From Rhynchonema sp. JSB1_4 (lineage: Eukaryota > Nematoda > Chromadorea > Monhysterida > Xyalidae): 64,000 nucleotides of DNA. Where the stretch lies: positions 1 through 64,000 of the forward strand of contig JASAMV010005397.1 of NCBI GenBank assembly GCA_030248065.1. Direction: 5' to 3'. The translations under genes were made by a program, and so were the position numbers. Below are positions 31,915-44,106 of the stretch, one piece after another (within the stretch, counting starts at the first letter, position 1; every line of letters starts with the position of its first letter). The notes beneath the pieces are model-generated. The model ran no database searches. It worked only from the letters and a program-made list of their open reading frames with translations, and was not told the origin of the DNA.

Positions 31915-34900
31915 AATACATGGCATTGGGGCGGGGCTGTGTGGCGCTCGGTATCCGCTCAGATTTTTTGTGGCGCCTGGTATCCGCTTGTGGCGCTTGG
32001 TATCCGCTTGTGGCGCTTGGTATCCGCTCAGATTTTATGTGGCGCCTGGTATCCGCTTGTGGCGCTTGGTATCCGCTCAGATTTTTTGTGGCGCCTGGTA
32101 TCCGCTTGTGGCGCTTGGTATCCGCTTGTGGCGCTTGGTATACGCTCAGATTTTATGTGGCGCCTGGTATCCGCTTAGATCATTTGTGTTACACCCTCTC
32201 CAGCTGTGGCACTTAGTATCCGCTCATATTTTGTGTGGCGCCTGGAATCCGGCTATGGTGTGTCATATCCGCATGTTGCGCGCCGTATCCGCTTATATTT
32301 TGGGTGGCGCTCGGCATCCGGTCACTTTTCTTTGTTGCGCGCAGTATTCGGTCACATTTTGTGCAGCGTTCCTGAACCATATTTGAACTGCTGTGGCGCG
32401 CCTTATCCGGTCTAAATTTGATGTGGCGCGCCGTATCCAACGGCAATTTTGCCAAAAAAATTAAAAAATCTTTAAAATAGCTTCTCTTGCAATTCTGAGA
32501 CCAGTTCTGGAATCGTTTGATTTAGCTATATTTATTATTAAATTAAAAAAAATAATTAATTAAATAATATCGGTTAATTCTACCAATATCGATTTAAATC
32601 GATATCGGGCGATAACCGACCAATTCCGACCACAAGCTGATCGTATATATGCAATCGCCGAAACATTTTCACCCGCATGTTTCAATGGCGCATCACACAA
32701 TTTGATCCTTACCGATCTATATATACGCATTCACCGAAACATTTTCAGCTGTTTTTATTGAGCTTTGTGGGGTCTCACGCTGGTAATATGCTCGAGTGTG
32801 TAAACTTTCCGGTACTATGAACTATTGGATTCTTCTCTTATTCAAGCATGATGCTTGAAGCAGCTATGGACGTGATGTCCCCGACTGCGCGTTCTCTGTT
32901 TTTTTTTCGAATCAAATATCATTGCTTTTGTATTTCCGTAATGTTTTACGATCATCGATACTGTAGCTATCAGCCGCGTGAGAATGTTCCAGATAAAAAC
33001 TGAGGATATGTAATTTATGCTTACGTATATGTACAGTCCGTGACGAATTATGTGGCCACTTTGCAACGCTAGCGCGCGCGCGGCGCACCCGCCAGAGCAT
33101 AAGTGCACATAAGCATAGGGAGGTCGTCTTGATTGTGGTTTCTGCACAGAGCAAATGGCGCGCGCACCACGCGCGTTTCTTTTCAGTTTTGTCATACATT
33201 CAAAGGCAGCAATTCAAACGTGCGTGCTATTTGCAGCGACTGGAGCTGTTCAGGTGTGCATCACATGGCGTCGGGCAGCAAGTAATGGAAATAAGAACGG
33301 AGAGCATTGTGAGGCGCATCTAATGTATGATCACCCAATGACAAATCACACATCCAGAGTACCCTTATGTTTGGTGCAGGCAACAACTGAGCAGGCCACC
33401 ACAAAAAGGCAAGCAACAAACAAAATACAAGACATGCTGTGAGATTTTATCTTGTGTTGCCTGCTTGTCTTTCATCATTACCTGTTTTCTCTGGCAGTCA
33501 TGTGAGTACAGTGTCTGTTCATTTCTTTTCTTCTGGCTTGAACGTGTCTCTTTTCAGCCTTGTTGTCTCAAATCCAATACGGAAAAGCACATCGAAGATA
33601 TGGCCACAAAAGCTGTGATCAAAAATCAACCTGCAAAGACTTTGTGACATGCTAAACAAAGACGAACGGCAAACTTGTTCTCGCAAAATTCAAAACTGAT
33701 CTCGCTTTTGATAAATTGTGAATTCATTGCATAAATAAATGGTCGCTGTTACTCGTGTGATTATTGGAAAACGGCGCGCTAGCGTTGCAAAGTGGCCACA
33801 TAATTTGTCACGGACTGTGCATGTACGTAAGCATATACATATACATAAATTGCATCCTCATTTTTTCATCTGGAACTATCTCACGCGGCTGATAGTTACA
33901 GTATCGATGACTCGTAAAAGATTACAGAAATACAAAAGCAATGATATTTGATTAAAAGAAACAGATAACGAGCAGTCGTGGACATCACGTCCATAGATGC
34001 TTCAAGCATCATGCTTGAATAAGAGAAGAAACTAATAATTCATAGTACCCGAAAGTTTAGACACTCGACCATATTACCAGCGTGAGACCCCCCACAAAGC
34101 TCAATAAATACAGCTGAAAATGTTTCGGTGAATGCGTATATACTGTATAGATCGGTAAGGATCAAATTGTGTGATGCGCCATTGAAACATGCGGGTGAAA
34201 ATGTTTCGGCGATTGCATATATACGATCAGATTGTGATCGGAATTGGTCGGTTTTCGACCGATATCGATTTAAATCGATATTGGTAGAATTAACCGATAT
34301 TATTTATTAATTATTTTTTTAATTTAATAATAAATATAGCTAAATCAAACGATTCCAGAACTGATCTCAGAATTGCAAAATAAGCTATTTTAAAGATTTT
34401 TTCATTTTTTGGCAAAATTGCCGTTGGATACGGCGAGCCACATCAAATTTAGACCGGATAAGGCGCGCCACAGCAGTTCAAACCCGAAATATAAGCGGAT
34501 ACGGCGCGCCATAGGTGGATATGACACACCATAGCCGGATACCAGGCGCCACACAAAATATGCTAAGTGCCACAGCTGGAGACGGTGTAACACAAATGAT
34601 CTGAGCGGATACCACGCGCCACATAAAATCTGAGCGGATACCAAGCGCTACAAGCGGATACCAAGCGCCACAAGCGGATTCCAGGCGCCACAAAAAATCT
34701 GAGCGGATACCAAGCGCCACAAGCGGATACCAGGCGCCACATAAAATCAGAGCGGACACCAAGCGCCACAAGCGGATACCAAGCGCCACAAGCGGATACC
34801 AGGCGCCACAAAAAATCTGAGCGGATACCAAGCGCCACAAGCGGATTCCAGGCGCCACAAAAAATCTGAGCGGATACCGAGCGCCACAAGCGGATACCAG

Positions 34901-35075
34901 GAGCCACAAAAAATGCGAGCGGATACCAAGCGCCACAAGCGGATACCAAGCGCCACAAGCGGATACCGAGCGCCACAAGCGGATACCAGGCGCCACAAAA
35001 AATCTGAGCGGATACCGAGCGCCACCAACCGCCCCGCGTTTAAGCACTAACCGCCCCGCCCCAATGCCATGTATG
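31915..35075. mobile_element. 3.16-kb giant foldback element with 8-bp target duplication
   Basis: Perfect duplication GTGGGAGG (31907-31914, 35076-35083). Arms of about 1.2-1.3 kb are inverted copies: outer arrays of tggcgcttggtatccgc (31950-32200 and 34600-35010), then ccaatatcgatttaaatcg, then a segment ending in acataattcgtcacgg/gtgccaaag-type sequence. A unique ~700-bp centre (about 33075-33770) has no recognised transposase. Terminal bases AATACATGGC / GCCATGTATG. Confidence 0.88.
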
Positions 35076-35083
35076 GTGGGAGG

Positions 35084-35548
35084 TCGGCTCCCTACTTTTC
35101 AACATTCGACCGCTCGGGCTCAGACAGGGAGCTGGTATTGGAAATAATATTTTGGCTGTGAGTGTTTTGGACTAAGCCGAAATTAATGTGCTATGTAAGT
35201 TTCATGGAAATCGGTGCAAGTCGTTTTAGTTATGATTTTATGCCTTAAGGAAGCATAGTAAAAGTAAACACAACAGGCACATGTACTCACCAAACGATTC
35301 TGTGACATTAACATTCTTCATTTTCTTTGGTCCTTCACCATTGTACCACTTCCTGGAACATAATGACACAACTGGTTTGGCTGATCAACTTCGGTTTCGG
35401 GAAACGATGAGAATGTGTATCATGCGTATATTTGTGAATCCTTCGAATGTGTGGCACAATAACTGTAAATACATTGTAGATCTCAAACACGTTCAGGTAT
35501 GCTACCGTATCGTCAATCGAGACGATCAGCACAATATTTACTATTGGT
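35084..35548. other. intergenic, nothing recognised
   Basis: Open frame 35281-35634 (117 codons) runs into the following foldback element, has atypical composition and is not supported as a gene. Confidence 0.4.
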
Positions 35549-35944
35549 ATTGGTCGCACAATGACTATATGAGAATCCATCCCCATATTTTCCTACATCG
35601 GCAAGGAGGGTTTCTGGCGATTTTTTCAAATTGAGGTTTTGACAAGGAGTTATTTTCTCTTTCTTTTCCCGCTTTATTTATCGGGAGTAATCAATGTGTG
35701 TGTGCTGTAATCGATTTCACACATAAAGCATGTAACACGTGGCTACCGTAACCAAAGCCCGAACCATTTCGGTTGCGTTGAATTCAGGGTGAATCTTCTG
35801 CACACGTGTGTTTCTTATTCTTCTCACTGATAAGCATGCAAAGTTCTTGTCAAAACCTGGTTCAATTTGAAAAAATGCCAAAAATCCGCCTTTTCAATGC
35901 AGGAAAATTAGGGGGATGGATTCTCATATAGTCATTGTGCGACC
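35549..35944. mobile_element. TGGTCGCACAATGACTATATG foldback MITE
   Basis: Inverted ends tggtcgcacaatgactatat..gagaatccatcccc (35549) and ggggatggattctcatatag..gtcattgtgcgacca (to 35944). One end recurs alone at about 63440-63500. Confidence 0.7.
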
Positions 35945-35958
35945 AATATATGTATGTG

Positions 35959-36303
35959 TATAGTCCAGCCACGAGCTCATGTTTAGCTTGCTAGGCCAGA
36001 TTCAAAAATGCTCCGGTCACACGGGTTTGAAAAGCAAGAGAGATTGGGCTGAGAGAGATGATGACAAGTTCCAGATGGCTGACCTCAATTTGTTGCGTAC
36101 TTACGCGAATAGCAATGTTGTTCAACACACAAATGTTTTGGGGGAGAAAAGGGAATTTACGCACCAAAGTGGAGAGCGCGTTTTTACTAAACACGTGCGT
36201 TTCTCTTTCTTTTATTTCCGAAATACGTGGAACCGGAACATTATTGGATCCGCACAAGTGAACTTCAAAAAAAGTCGTCTCATGAGCTCGTGGTTGGACT
36301 ATA
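35959..36303. mobile_element. TATAGTCCAGCC MITE, copy b
   Basis: Same ends as copy a (left end shortened by a deletion after ctcatg). Open frame containing DDDKFQMADLNLLRTYANS and NVVQHTNVLGEKREFTH. Confidence 0.82.
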
Positions 36304-36317
36304 CGTGTATTGAATAC

Positions 36318-36652
36318 TTATGTATGCGGAACTGACCATCCTTGATCGGGTTCGATCGCCGGGTTCCCACCGTCTGGTTGATGAGCTGCGACTTGGATGA
36401 ACCAATTAACGTCATAATTGACCAGCAATGACGGCTGAAAGAATAAAGTGCACAAACAGGCGGGGCAAGGCAGAAATCAAACCAACTTCATGATCCAAGC
36501 TTATTATGACGCACCTCGAGCGAATTGAAGATATGCGCCAGTTCATCGGGGGTCCGATGACCCAGCATTTCACCGGGGCCGAGTTGCGCGGTGGATATCT
36601 GTAATTGTTTGCTCAGGTTCGGGTCTTGACTCCGCCGTTGTTGGAATTGCTT
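36318..36652 (-). CDS. two coding exons: alternative 3' end of the secreted-protein gene, or a separate gene
   Basis: Minus exons 36515-36652 (46 codons: KQFQQRRSQDPNLSKQLQIS.. LAHIFNSLE) and 36318-36434 (38 codons and stop: PSLLVNYDVNWFIQVAAHQP.. PDQGWSVPHT), both phase 0 with good borders (ctgctgctatctcag acceptor; GTGCGT donor; ctttcag acceptor). No start codon fits. The phase-0 acceptor can receive exon 2 of the 37532-38679 gene directly, skipping its terminal exon. A hAT-like element (36689-37449) lies 36 bp upstream of the acceptor. No domain recognised. Confidence 0.6.
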
Positions 36653-36688
36653 CTGAGATAGCAGCAGAATGCCACCATCACTCCCAAC

Positions 36689-37449
36689 CAGGGTTGGATT
36701 AAAAAAAATTTTATTATCGAACTTTTTAAAAAAAACTTTTTAAATTTTTTTAAAACACTTTTTTTATTCCGGACCCCCAAAAAAATGGTTTCTTCAAGAA
36801 TGAAATCTCTGAAATCATGTTAGTAAGGTATGTTTTGAGGGACACTAAAGAAAACTTTTCCACTGACTTGCATGTTTACGTAATCACCTGCGATCTAATC
36901 CCCTTGGTCATGACTTTGAGAAATTCGAAGGTAACTGTGGGTATACATGCTGTATATATGACAAAGGGAAGAAAACCCTTCTGTTTGTGAATTTGGGGAT
37001 AGATTTGAAGAGAGATAAAGACTCACACCATACTTATTTTGTGTCACAAAAGCAACAAATAGCTAATCCGCACAACTGCAAACAGGCGAGCGACGTGGAG
37101 TCTGTCGATAGCTTACGACACGCTCAATAACTGTACAGTATACGGTATGGGGTGTCCTATATTATATACATGTAGCTGTTGTTGGGATGTCTGGGAACTG
37201 TATGAGTCCATCACAACACCATTTCAAACTGAAATATAAGCGCCGCAGGCAATTTTTTGAGAATCATGGGCAAGAAAACACATGAAAATATGCCTTTTTA
37301 CCTTAAAAAAGTCAGAAAATTACGAAAAAAAGTGAAAAAAATAATAAAAAAGTGGACCTACTTTTTAAAATTTTAAAATAAAAAAAAGTGGCCAACTTTT
37401 TTTTGTTTTTTTTGCAAAAAAATTTTTACTTTTTTTTAAAACAACCCTG
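36689..37449. mobile_element. hAT-like element, CAGGGTTGG ends, A/T-rich
   Basis: Ends CAGGGTTGG and CAACCCTG, perfect duplication CTCCCAAC (36681-36688, 37450-37457). Poly-A/T arms can pair. 761 bp, no coding capacity. It sits in the putative intron between exons of the secreted-protein locus. Confidence 0.9.
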
Positions 37450-37531
37450 CTCCCAACATGACGGGGACCATAGCCATTTGCAGTCACCACGGAGAGTATT
37501 CACCATAGTAGCGAGGTATATACATAATTGG

Positions 37532-38679
37532 CTAATTGTTTAGTGGTGAACTCAAGTCGTCAGTATAATCGTTCAGCAGCCCTGAATGTGCGCGAGAAGC
37601 GTGCATGGCCTTGCCGGTGAGGTGACGGCGAGAGTTGACGCTCGTGTAGTTGACGCCCATAATTGGGGCAGTTAACGGCTGATTGGTAACCAAAGCACCA
37701 AAGCATGCAAGACATTCATCAACGCAGGGGGAAGGCATTTAAACGAGGTGAACCCGTACCTGACAATCGCCGACCGCAGACAGCCAACTATATGAAGTGT
37801 ACAGCGGCTTGTAGATGTAGCAGCTGGTGCCGTCGCGGTACATACGGACAGCTGCGCCGTGCTGCGCAACAACTTCAGCGTAGAGCGAGTCGCATCGCTC
37901 TGCGAACTCGTCCGGGTGAATGCAGACTGGAAAGCAGCAAGAAACTTTGATTGTAACCCGGGCGCATCGAAACTTCTAAACGAATTTGAAAACCATAAAA
38001 ACCCTTTGATTGTATTGTGTGCGTCTGTATCTGACGCACGTCCGACGTATAGTCCAGCCACGAGCTCATGAGACGACTTTTTTTACAACTTGCTTGGCCA
38101 GATTAAAAAATGCTCCGGTTGCACGTGTTTCGAAAATCAAAAAAGAAAGAGAATGGGCTGAGAGAGATGATGACAAGTTCCAGCTGGCTGACCTCAATTT
38201 GTTGCGTGCTTACGCGAACAGCAACGTTATTCAACACACAAATGTTTTGGGAGTCAAAAGGGAGTTTACGCACCGAGGGGGAGTGCGTGTTTTTGCCAAA
38301 TACGTGCGTTCCTCTTTCTTTCGTTTCCGAAATACGTGGAACCAGAACATTATTGGATCCGCACAAGCCAAATTCAAAAGAGTCGTCTCAAGAGCTCGTG
38401 GCTGGACTATACACAAGCTGCACCGCGTGCTTACTGTACTTCCGCATGCGCATTATTTTCTTACGCCTTACACACATATTTGCAAGGCAGCAATAATTTG
38501 GTAACGTCACATGGTACCCACATAACTACGAAACCGAAGCAACCGATGGTACATGTCTCACCTTTGCCCTTCTGCCCATTCACGTTGATCAATAGCAGAG
38601 GGACTAACAACAACGCTGCTTGAATTGTCTGAAACTGAGGCAGATGCGATCCTGTTTTTCCTACGCCCATTTCCAACAT
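37532..38679 (-). CDS. small secreted cysteine-containing protein, unrecognised family
   Basis: Three minus exons with matching phases: 38562-38679 (signal peptide, QTIQAALLLVPLLLINVNGQ), 37760-37926 (VCIHPDEFAERCDSLYAEVV.. MYRDGTSCYIYKPLYTSY.. SAVGDCQ), 37532-37678 (PLTAPIMGVNYTSVNSRRHL.. LNDYTDDLSSPLNN, stop); 432 nt, 143 residues. Four cysteines in exon 2 (C-x9-C, then C and C) suggest two disulphides. No transmembrane segment after the signal, so export is likely. The role is unknown. Intron 1 hosts the 38048-38411 MITE. Downstream phase-0 exons at 36318-36652 could provide an alternative C-terminus. Confidence 0.75.
38048..38411. mobile_element. TATAGTCCAGCC MITE, copy c, with intact open frame
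   Basis: Complete inverted ends. On the plus strand it encodes an open run EREWAERDDDKFQLADLNLL.. ANSNVIQHTNVLGVKREFTH.. FFRFRNTWNQNIIGSAQ. Lies in intron 1 of the secreted-protein gene. Confidence 0.83.
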
Positions 38680-39660
38680 GGAGAACTTTAACGCGTATCC
38701 ATCAACATTACCTGCATATTGCTTTCGTTCTTGGTTTATTCACCAGTGGTAGATCAATATGGTGTTCGGTTGAATAGTTTACTATCGAAGTTCAGTTACT
38801 GAAGCTGAATCAGAACTGTGTGCCACCCATGGACTTGAACAATTTGACAAACTACGGTCGTGGCTGCCCTTACTAGACCGAGTGCACTCAAGTGTACTTT
38901 TGTGGGCGCCATGTATTAGAATATAGGCACAACCAGCCTGATTGCTCACCGTCCGGGAAAATGCACAAAAGTGCGCTAAAATCCACGAACGGTGATTGGC
39001 TGCTGACCTGCTGCTTATGCGTGCTCGAGTCCGCAAAAGTGCACTTACAGTATACATAAGTGCACTCCTGGACAGGTAAGGGTGGCCACGTCGCTTGAAC
39101 ACAAAATGATCGGATTAATGAGAGAATCACGTACAGTAACACACTTCCTGATGGATATGCAACACCTGAACCTCAAAGGGATCAAAAGGACCACAATCGG
39201 CCAGGTGTTGACGAACGCCAAAGCCCGGTGTCAAAATCCAAACAGAGACTGTACATACTGTAATAAACCTGGGCCTAAGCGTGGAGTTCAGAAGAAAACG
39301 CAGTTCACCAGTTGTGGAGCATCCTACTGAGGACCTTGGCAAAACAGAGTCGTAATTTGGACTTTAAACGCTGGTTTTTTATGTGTGCTAGGGAAATGAG
39401 TAAAATCAAGCCAGCCGGTCACGTGCGCATGCACTGGTTGTCACAGTTTCATTTAGGTTTCAACAATAGCCCTGGTGGCCACAGCCTCGGAATGACTCCT
39501 TCCTGCATTAGTGAAAGAGAGCGCCAGATATACCAAAATTACGCTCCACGGCTTGACCACACGTGAAAATGCGAGCAAAAATATGGGGTGATCCGAAACA
39601 GTGTAAAAATTATGATATGATACAGATTTTGTCCACTGATCATGGCAAGCCCAACGCCTA
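38680..39660. other. intergenic; possible decayed cysteine-rich coding remnant
   Basis: 38885-39075 has inverted gtgcactcaagtgtactttt / agtgcactt units. The plus frame 39082-39330 ends in CTYCNKPGPKRGVQKKTQF..CG, a Cys pattern loosely like the end of piggyBac-type transposases; the resemblance is weak and no other part is present. Confidence 0.3.
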
Positions 39661-39795
39661 CAGTTCCGGGTGCAATTCTAGGCTGAAAGTTGAAGTCGCG
39701 TGCACGCGAAGTTACTTCGACTTTTGCCTTTTGCACTGTTTCGCACGCGCGTGCACGCGACTTCAACTTTCAGCCTAGAATTGCACCCGGTACTG
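39661..39795. mobile_element. 135-bp TA-site foldback MITE
   Basis: Almost entirely palindromic: CAGTTCCGGGTGCAATTCTA.. with arms aggctgaaagttgaagtcgc gtgcacgcg, flanked by TA (39659-39660, 39796-39797). Confidence 0.8.
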
Positions 39796-39919
39796 TAGCT
39801 AATTCTCCTTCCCTAAATTTCAGCTGGTACCAAACAGAGATGTTAGCCGACAGGCTGCTTTGTGAGACCAGCTACTACAGTGGAACTGCACAGCGCACGC
39901 AACTGGCGGACCCAGTGCA

Positions 39920-40744
<825 letters not shown>

Positions 40745-41092
40745 TTGGGTGGAATTTTCGAAACGGTGTAAAGGTCAGTTGGGTCGGGCGTAAAGGTCGG
40801 TGTAAAGTTCGGTTGAAAGCTCGGTCGGCGTACCTCGGTGTGAACGTGAAACATTGCCTGTTATTGGGTGGAATTTTCGAAACGGTGTAAAGGTCAGTTG
40901 GGCGTAAGGTCGGTGTAAAGTTCGGTCGAAAGCTCGGTCGGCGTAGCTCGGTGTAAACGTGAAACATTGCCTGTTATTAACGTGGAATGTTTCAAGTTTA
41001 CACCGAGGTCTATCACACTGAGCTGTCGACCGAGCTTTACACCGACCTTTACACCCAACTGACCTTTACACCGTTTCGAAAATATCACCCAA
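40745..41092. repeat. foldback repeat, GTGTAAAGGTCAGTTGGG family, copy 2
   Basis: Ends ttgggtggaattttcgaaac and gtttcgaaaatatcacccaa. The left arm is partly duplicated in tandem (40745-40866 and 40866-40980). Confidence 0.7.
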
Positions 41093-41265
41093 TGTTTATC
41101 TTCAAAAATGATGATAAATCATTATTATCCATTATAACTGTTACCTGTTTCCGTGGGAAAGTTTTTGCGATCGTATCGATCACCGTTTAGCCGAACACCC
41201 AGCACGTACTGACAGCAAACACATGCATGCTAGAATGCAGTGAATTCATGCTATTGGTACATATA

Positions 41266-41673
41266 CAGGCGTCTCAAAAGTACCCTGTCTTTTTTGCTTT
41301 CATGGCATAGCTATAATGTCATTGTGGTTGGGTTTTGTTCATTTAGGGTTCAATAGAATCTTTGGATGATTCTACATATGGTGAATGCACAAGATGCTTA
41401 CTGTATGCTTGGACGTTTCAAGCGCACTTTTTTGACGCAACGCAAAGTTGCACCCTTTCAGTCAACTTTTTCCTGCTATTGCAGAACGATGCCAAGCCTC
41501 CGAAGGTGGCCTTCAAACATCAGGTAAACGGCGTGTTTTGTAAGAATTTTGTACGCAAATCAAACTCAAAATCCCCCAGAGATCGATCGTGTCGTAAGTG
41601 AACAAAATCAAACCACAAGGACATTAGATATGCCACGGAAGCAAAAGGGATAGGAAACTTTTGTGACGCCCTG
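41266..41673. mobile_element. mariner-type TA-site element, non-autonomous
   Basis: Ends CAGGCGTCTCAAAAGT and ACTTTTGTGACGCCCTG flanked by TA (41264-41265, 41674-41675). CAGGGYGTC-CAAAAGT resembles mariner termini. Interior 408 bp, with no DDE/D catalytic motifs. Confidence 0.75.
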
Positions 41674-42429
41674 TATATATACCAATAACATGAACTCACT
41701 GCATTTTATACATTGTCATGTTTTGACTTTCACCATTTTCTACTAAACGTTGATCGATACGATCGGATAAACTTTCCCACGGAAATACTGTACATGTAGG
41801 TAACATTTATAATGGATAATATTACTTTATCATCATTTTTTGAAAACATTCCATCTAAGCACACACTCGCAGTATTAAGCTCAACATTGCACCCACTTTT
41901 ATTCACTGTCAAAACTTCCCCCAAGCCGAAAGTTAGTCGGCCGCAATAATGGTATAATAATGGCTGATCGCAACCAAATGTTTTGTGCAGATACGCATAA
42001 CAGTCGTTTGCTATAAACCAATAATAGGTCTGCCATATATGATGACATTGTAGAACACTGCGCTGGAGCCACGATTTGGTACAGGGTCGCGCATGCGAAC
42101 GCATCACAGTGGATATCGCGCGTGTGTGCGTGTGTCGGGCCAAATGACACCTCAGGCCCCCCCGCGCCTCCCCGCGCCCCCCCGCGCCCCAATGTATTTG
42201 ATGTAAAACGAGTTCCGTGCGGTAAAACGGCCAAATTACAGGGTGTGTTTTAATTTTTGGCGGGAAAAGTATGCGCAACCCGCGCTCCTTTTCAGCTGTT
42301 AGTCCCATCCCGCGCCCCTTTTCTAGTGTAGCCTGCCTGGCTGGCGCTGCTGCTCAATCTGCATGTAAGTCAAGGCCCAGCCCGTGCACATAAGTGAAAG
42401 ACCCGGCCCGCGCCCCTCTTCCTATCATC
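41674..42429. other. intergenic, GC-rich right part
   Basis: 42140-42200 is rich in cgcgcccc. An orphan tacagggtgtgtttt motif at 42238 resembles the CAGGGTGT ends. No gene recognised. Confidence 0.4.
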
Positions 42430-42956
42430 CCCACCCAGGTAGCACGGATGTCTGCTGCGTGTAGAACTGCTGCGCATCCTACAAGCGCCCGTCTCGGAGC
42501 CGGCTAGACCTAGGTTGCCTGGATCCCCCTTTTCCGTTCATATTTACGATACCGCAACATTTATGAACACAGTTTCAGCACAAACTACGCGAGAGCACTG
42601 GCAATTTGTTGGTTCACTGGCCAATAGAACATCAGCATGGCATGCTAATTGTGCTTTTTTAAATATGATAATGAATGAGATATGATATGAGCACAGTTAT
42701 TTTGTAATCCATTGGCATAATTAATGACATATGATATGGTATAAGCACAGTTTGATAACACTTGATAACACTGTAAAATTGACAACAGAAATGACGAGAT
42801 TTATGTGTGGATAAAATTACTTGTGAGCAGCCGTGCTGTGATAGACTGTCGTAAACACTAACTGAGCCAATGCCGTGTGGTGTGGTAATTCTGTAAGGAA
42901 CGCTGTTGTTGGTAAATGTTGAATGTAAGTAAATACATAATATCAAGTTTATAAAT

Positions 42957-43960
42957 ATTGTGTACCAAAAAACATTAACTTTACTTGCCTACCTGTTGTG
43001 AATGAAGCTGCGTTCATAAATGTTTACACGAAAAGTTTATAAATGTTATATGTAAAAAAACCGTAACTATAAATTGTTTAACGGTAACTGTAACTTACCT
43101 ACCTGTTCTGAATGAACGTGCGTTCATAAATGTTTACACGAAAAGTTCATGAATGTTATATGTAAAAAAACGTTAACTATAAATTGTTTAAAGGGGGCCT
43201 TTCGCATTTCAAACCGCCTTCAAACTTTGCACGCATTTGAATATTGTTCAGGGCGTTCTTAAACTCTCACGCACCAAGAACCCAATCTGCAACATGCGAC
43301 CAGGAGATGCACTTTAGAAATTGGGCTGGTCCACATTTGATTTTGTTCGCGGATGTTCCCCTTGAAGGGGATCTCCTGACCGCATACTGAACGTTAGACC
43401 TCCGGTGTGTTTGACTTTTATGACGCCTTGACCACTGTCTAAACACATGCGAAGTTTGAAGAGGGTTTGAAATGCGAAAGCCCCCCTTTAACGGTAACTG
43501 TAACTTACCTACCTGTTCTGAATGAACGTGCGTTCATAAATGTTTACACGAAAAGTTCATAAATGTTATATGTAAAAAAACGTTAACTATAAATTGTTTA
43601 ACGGTAACTGTAACTTACCTACCTGTTCTGAATGAACGTGCGTTCATAAATGTTTACACGAAAAGTTCATAAATGTTATATGTAAAATAACGTTAACTAT
43701 AAATTGTTTAACGGTAACTGTAACTTACCTACCTGTTCTGAATGAAGGTGCGTTCATAAATGTTCACACGCAAAGTTCATAAATAAAAAACGTTAACTGT
43801 AACTTAGGAAACTGTAACTTAACCATCTGTTATGAATGAAGCTGGGTTCATAAATGTATACAGGAAAAGTTCATAAAATTTGTCTGTCAGAAAACATTAA
43901 CTATAGCTATAGTTTGTTATAGCTTAGCTAACTGTAACTTAACTATGTGTTCTGAATGAA
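42957..43960. repeat. ~117-bp tandem repeat array
   Basis: Units beginning acggtaactgtaacttacct, containing gaatgaacgtgcgttcataa and ataaattgttta, repeated about seven times with decay at both ends; interrupted by the TTAA element at 43192-43487. Confidence 0.88.
43192..43487. mobile_element. TTAA-site MITE (AGGGGGCCTTTCGCATTTCA), copy 1
   Basis: Inverted ends AGGGGGCCTTTCGCATTTCA and TGAAATGCGAAAGCCCCCCT flanked by TTAA (43188-43191, 43488-43491). Adjacent repeat units give the uninterrupted site attgtttaacggtaactg. TTAA target suggests piggyBac-type mobilisation. Confidence 0.88.
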
Positions 43961-44106
43961 GGTGTGTTCATAAATGTTGCGGTATCGTAAATATGAACGG
44001 AAGAGGGGGATCCAGGCAAGCTAGGTCTAGCCGGCTCCGAGACGGGCGCTTGTAGGATGCGCAGCAGTTCTACACGCAGCACACATCCGTGCTACCTGGG
44101 TGGGGG

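Larger units (their letters stand above)
42430..44106. mobile_element. 1.68-kb element with ~144-bp terminal inverted repeats
   Basis: 42430-42573 (ccacccaggtagcacggatg.. atttatgaacac) is inverted at 43963-44106. The interior is mostly tandem repeats (42957-43960). Target duplication not identified. Long terminal repeats without coding sequence suggest a non-autonomous MULE-like or foldback element; class uncertain. Confidence 0.75.

Noticed and set aside
31905..32386. Long open frames with repeated CGAWYPL / WRLVSA units, also 34478-35047 on the minus strand
   Set aside because: Translation of the tggcgcttggtatccgc transposon motif array; open in several frames at once.
39082..39330. Cys-patterned tail resembling a piggyBac transposase terminus
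   Set aside because: Too short and diverged; no DDD catalytic region found on either side.
41362..41601. 79-codon frame, possible mariner transposase remnant
   Set aside because: It lies between mariner-type ends, but no DDE/D or helix-turn-helix motif is visible and the element is too short.
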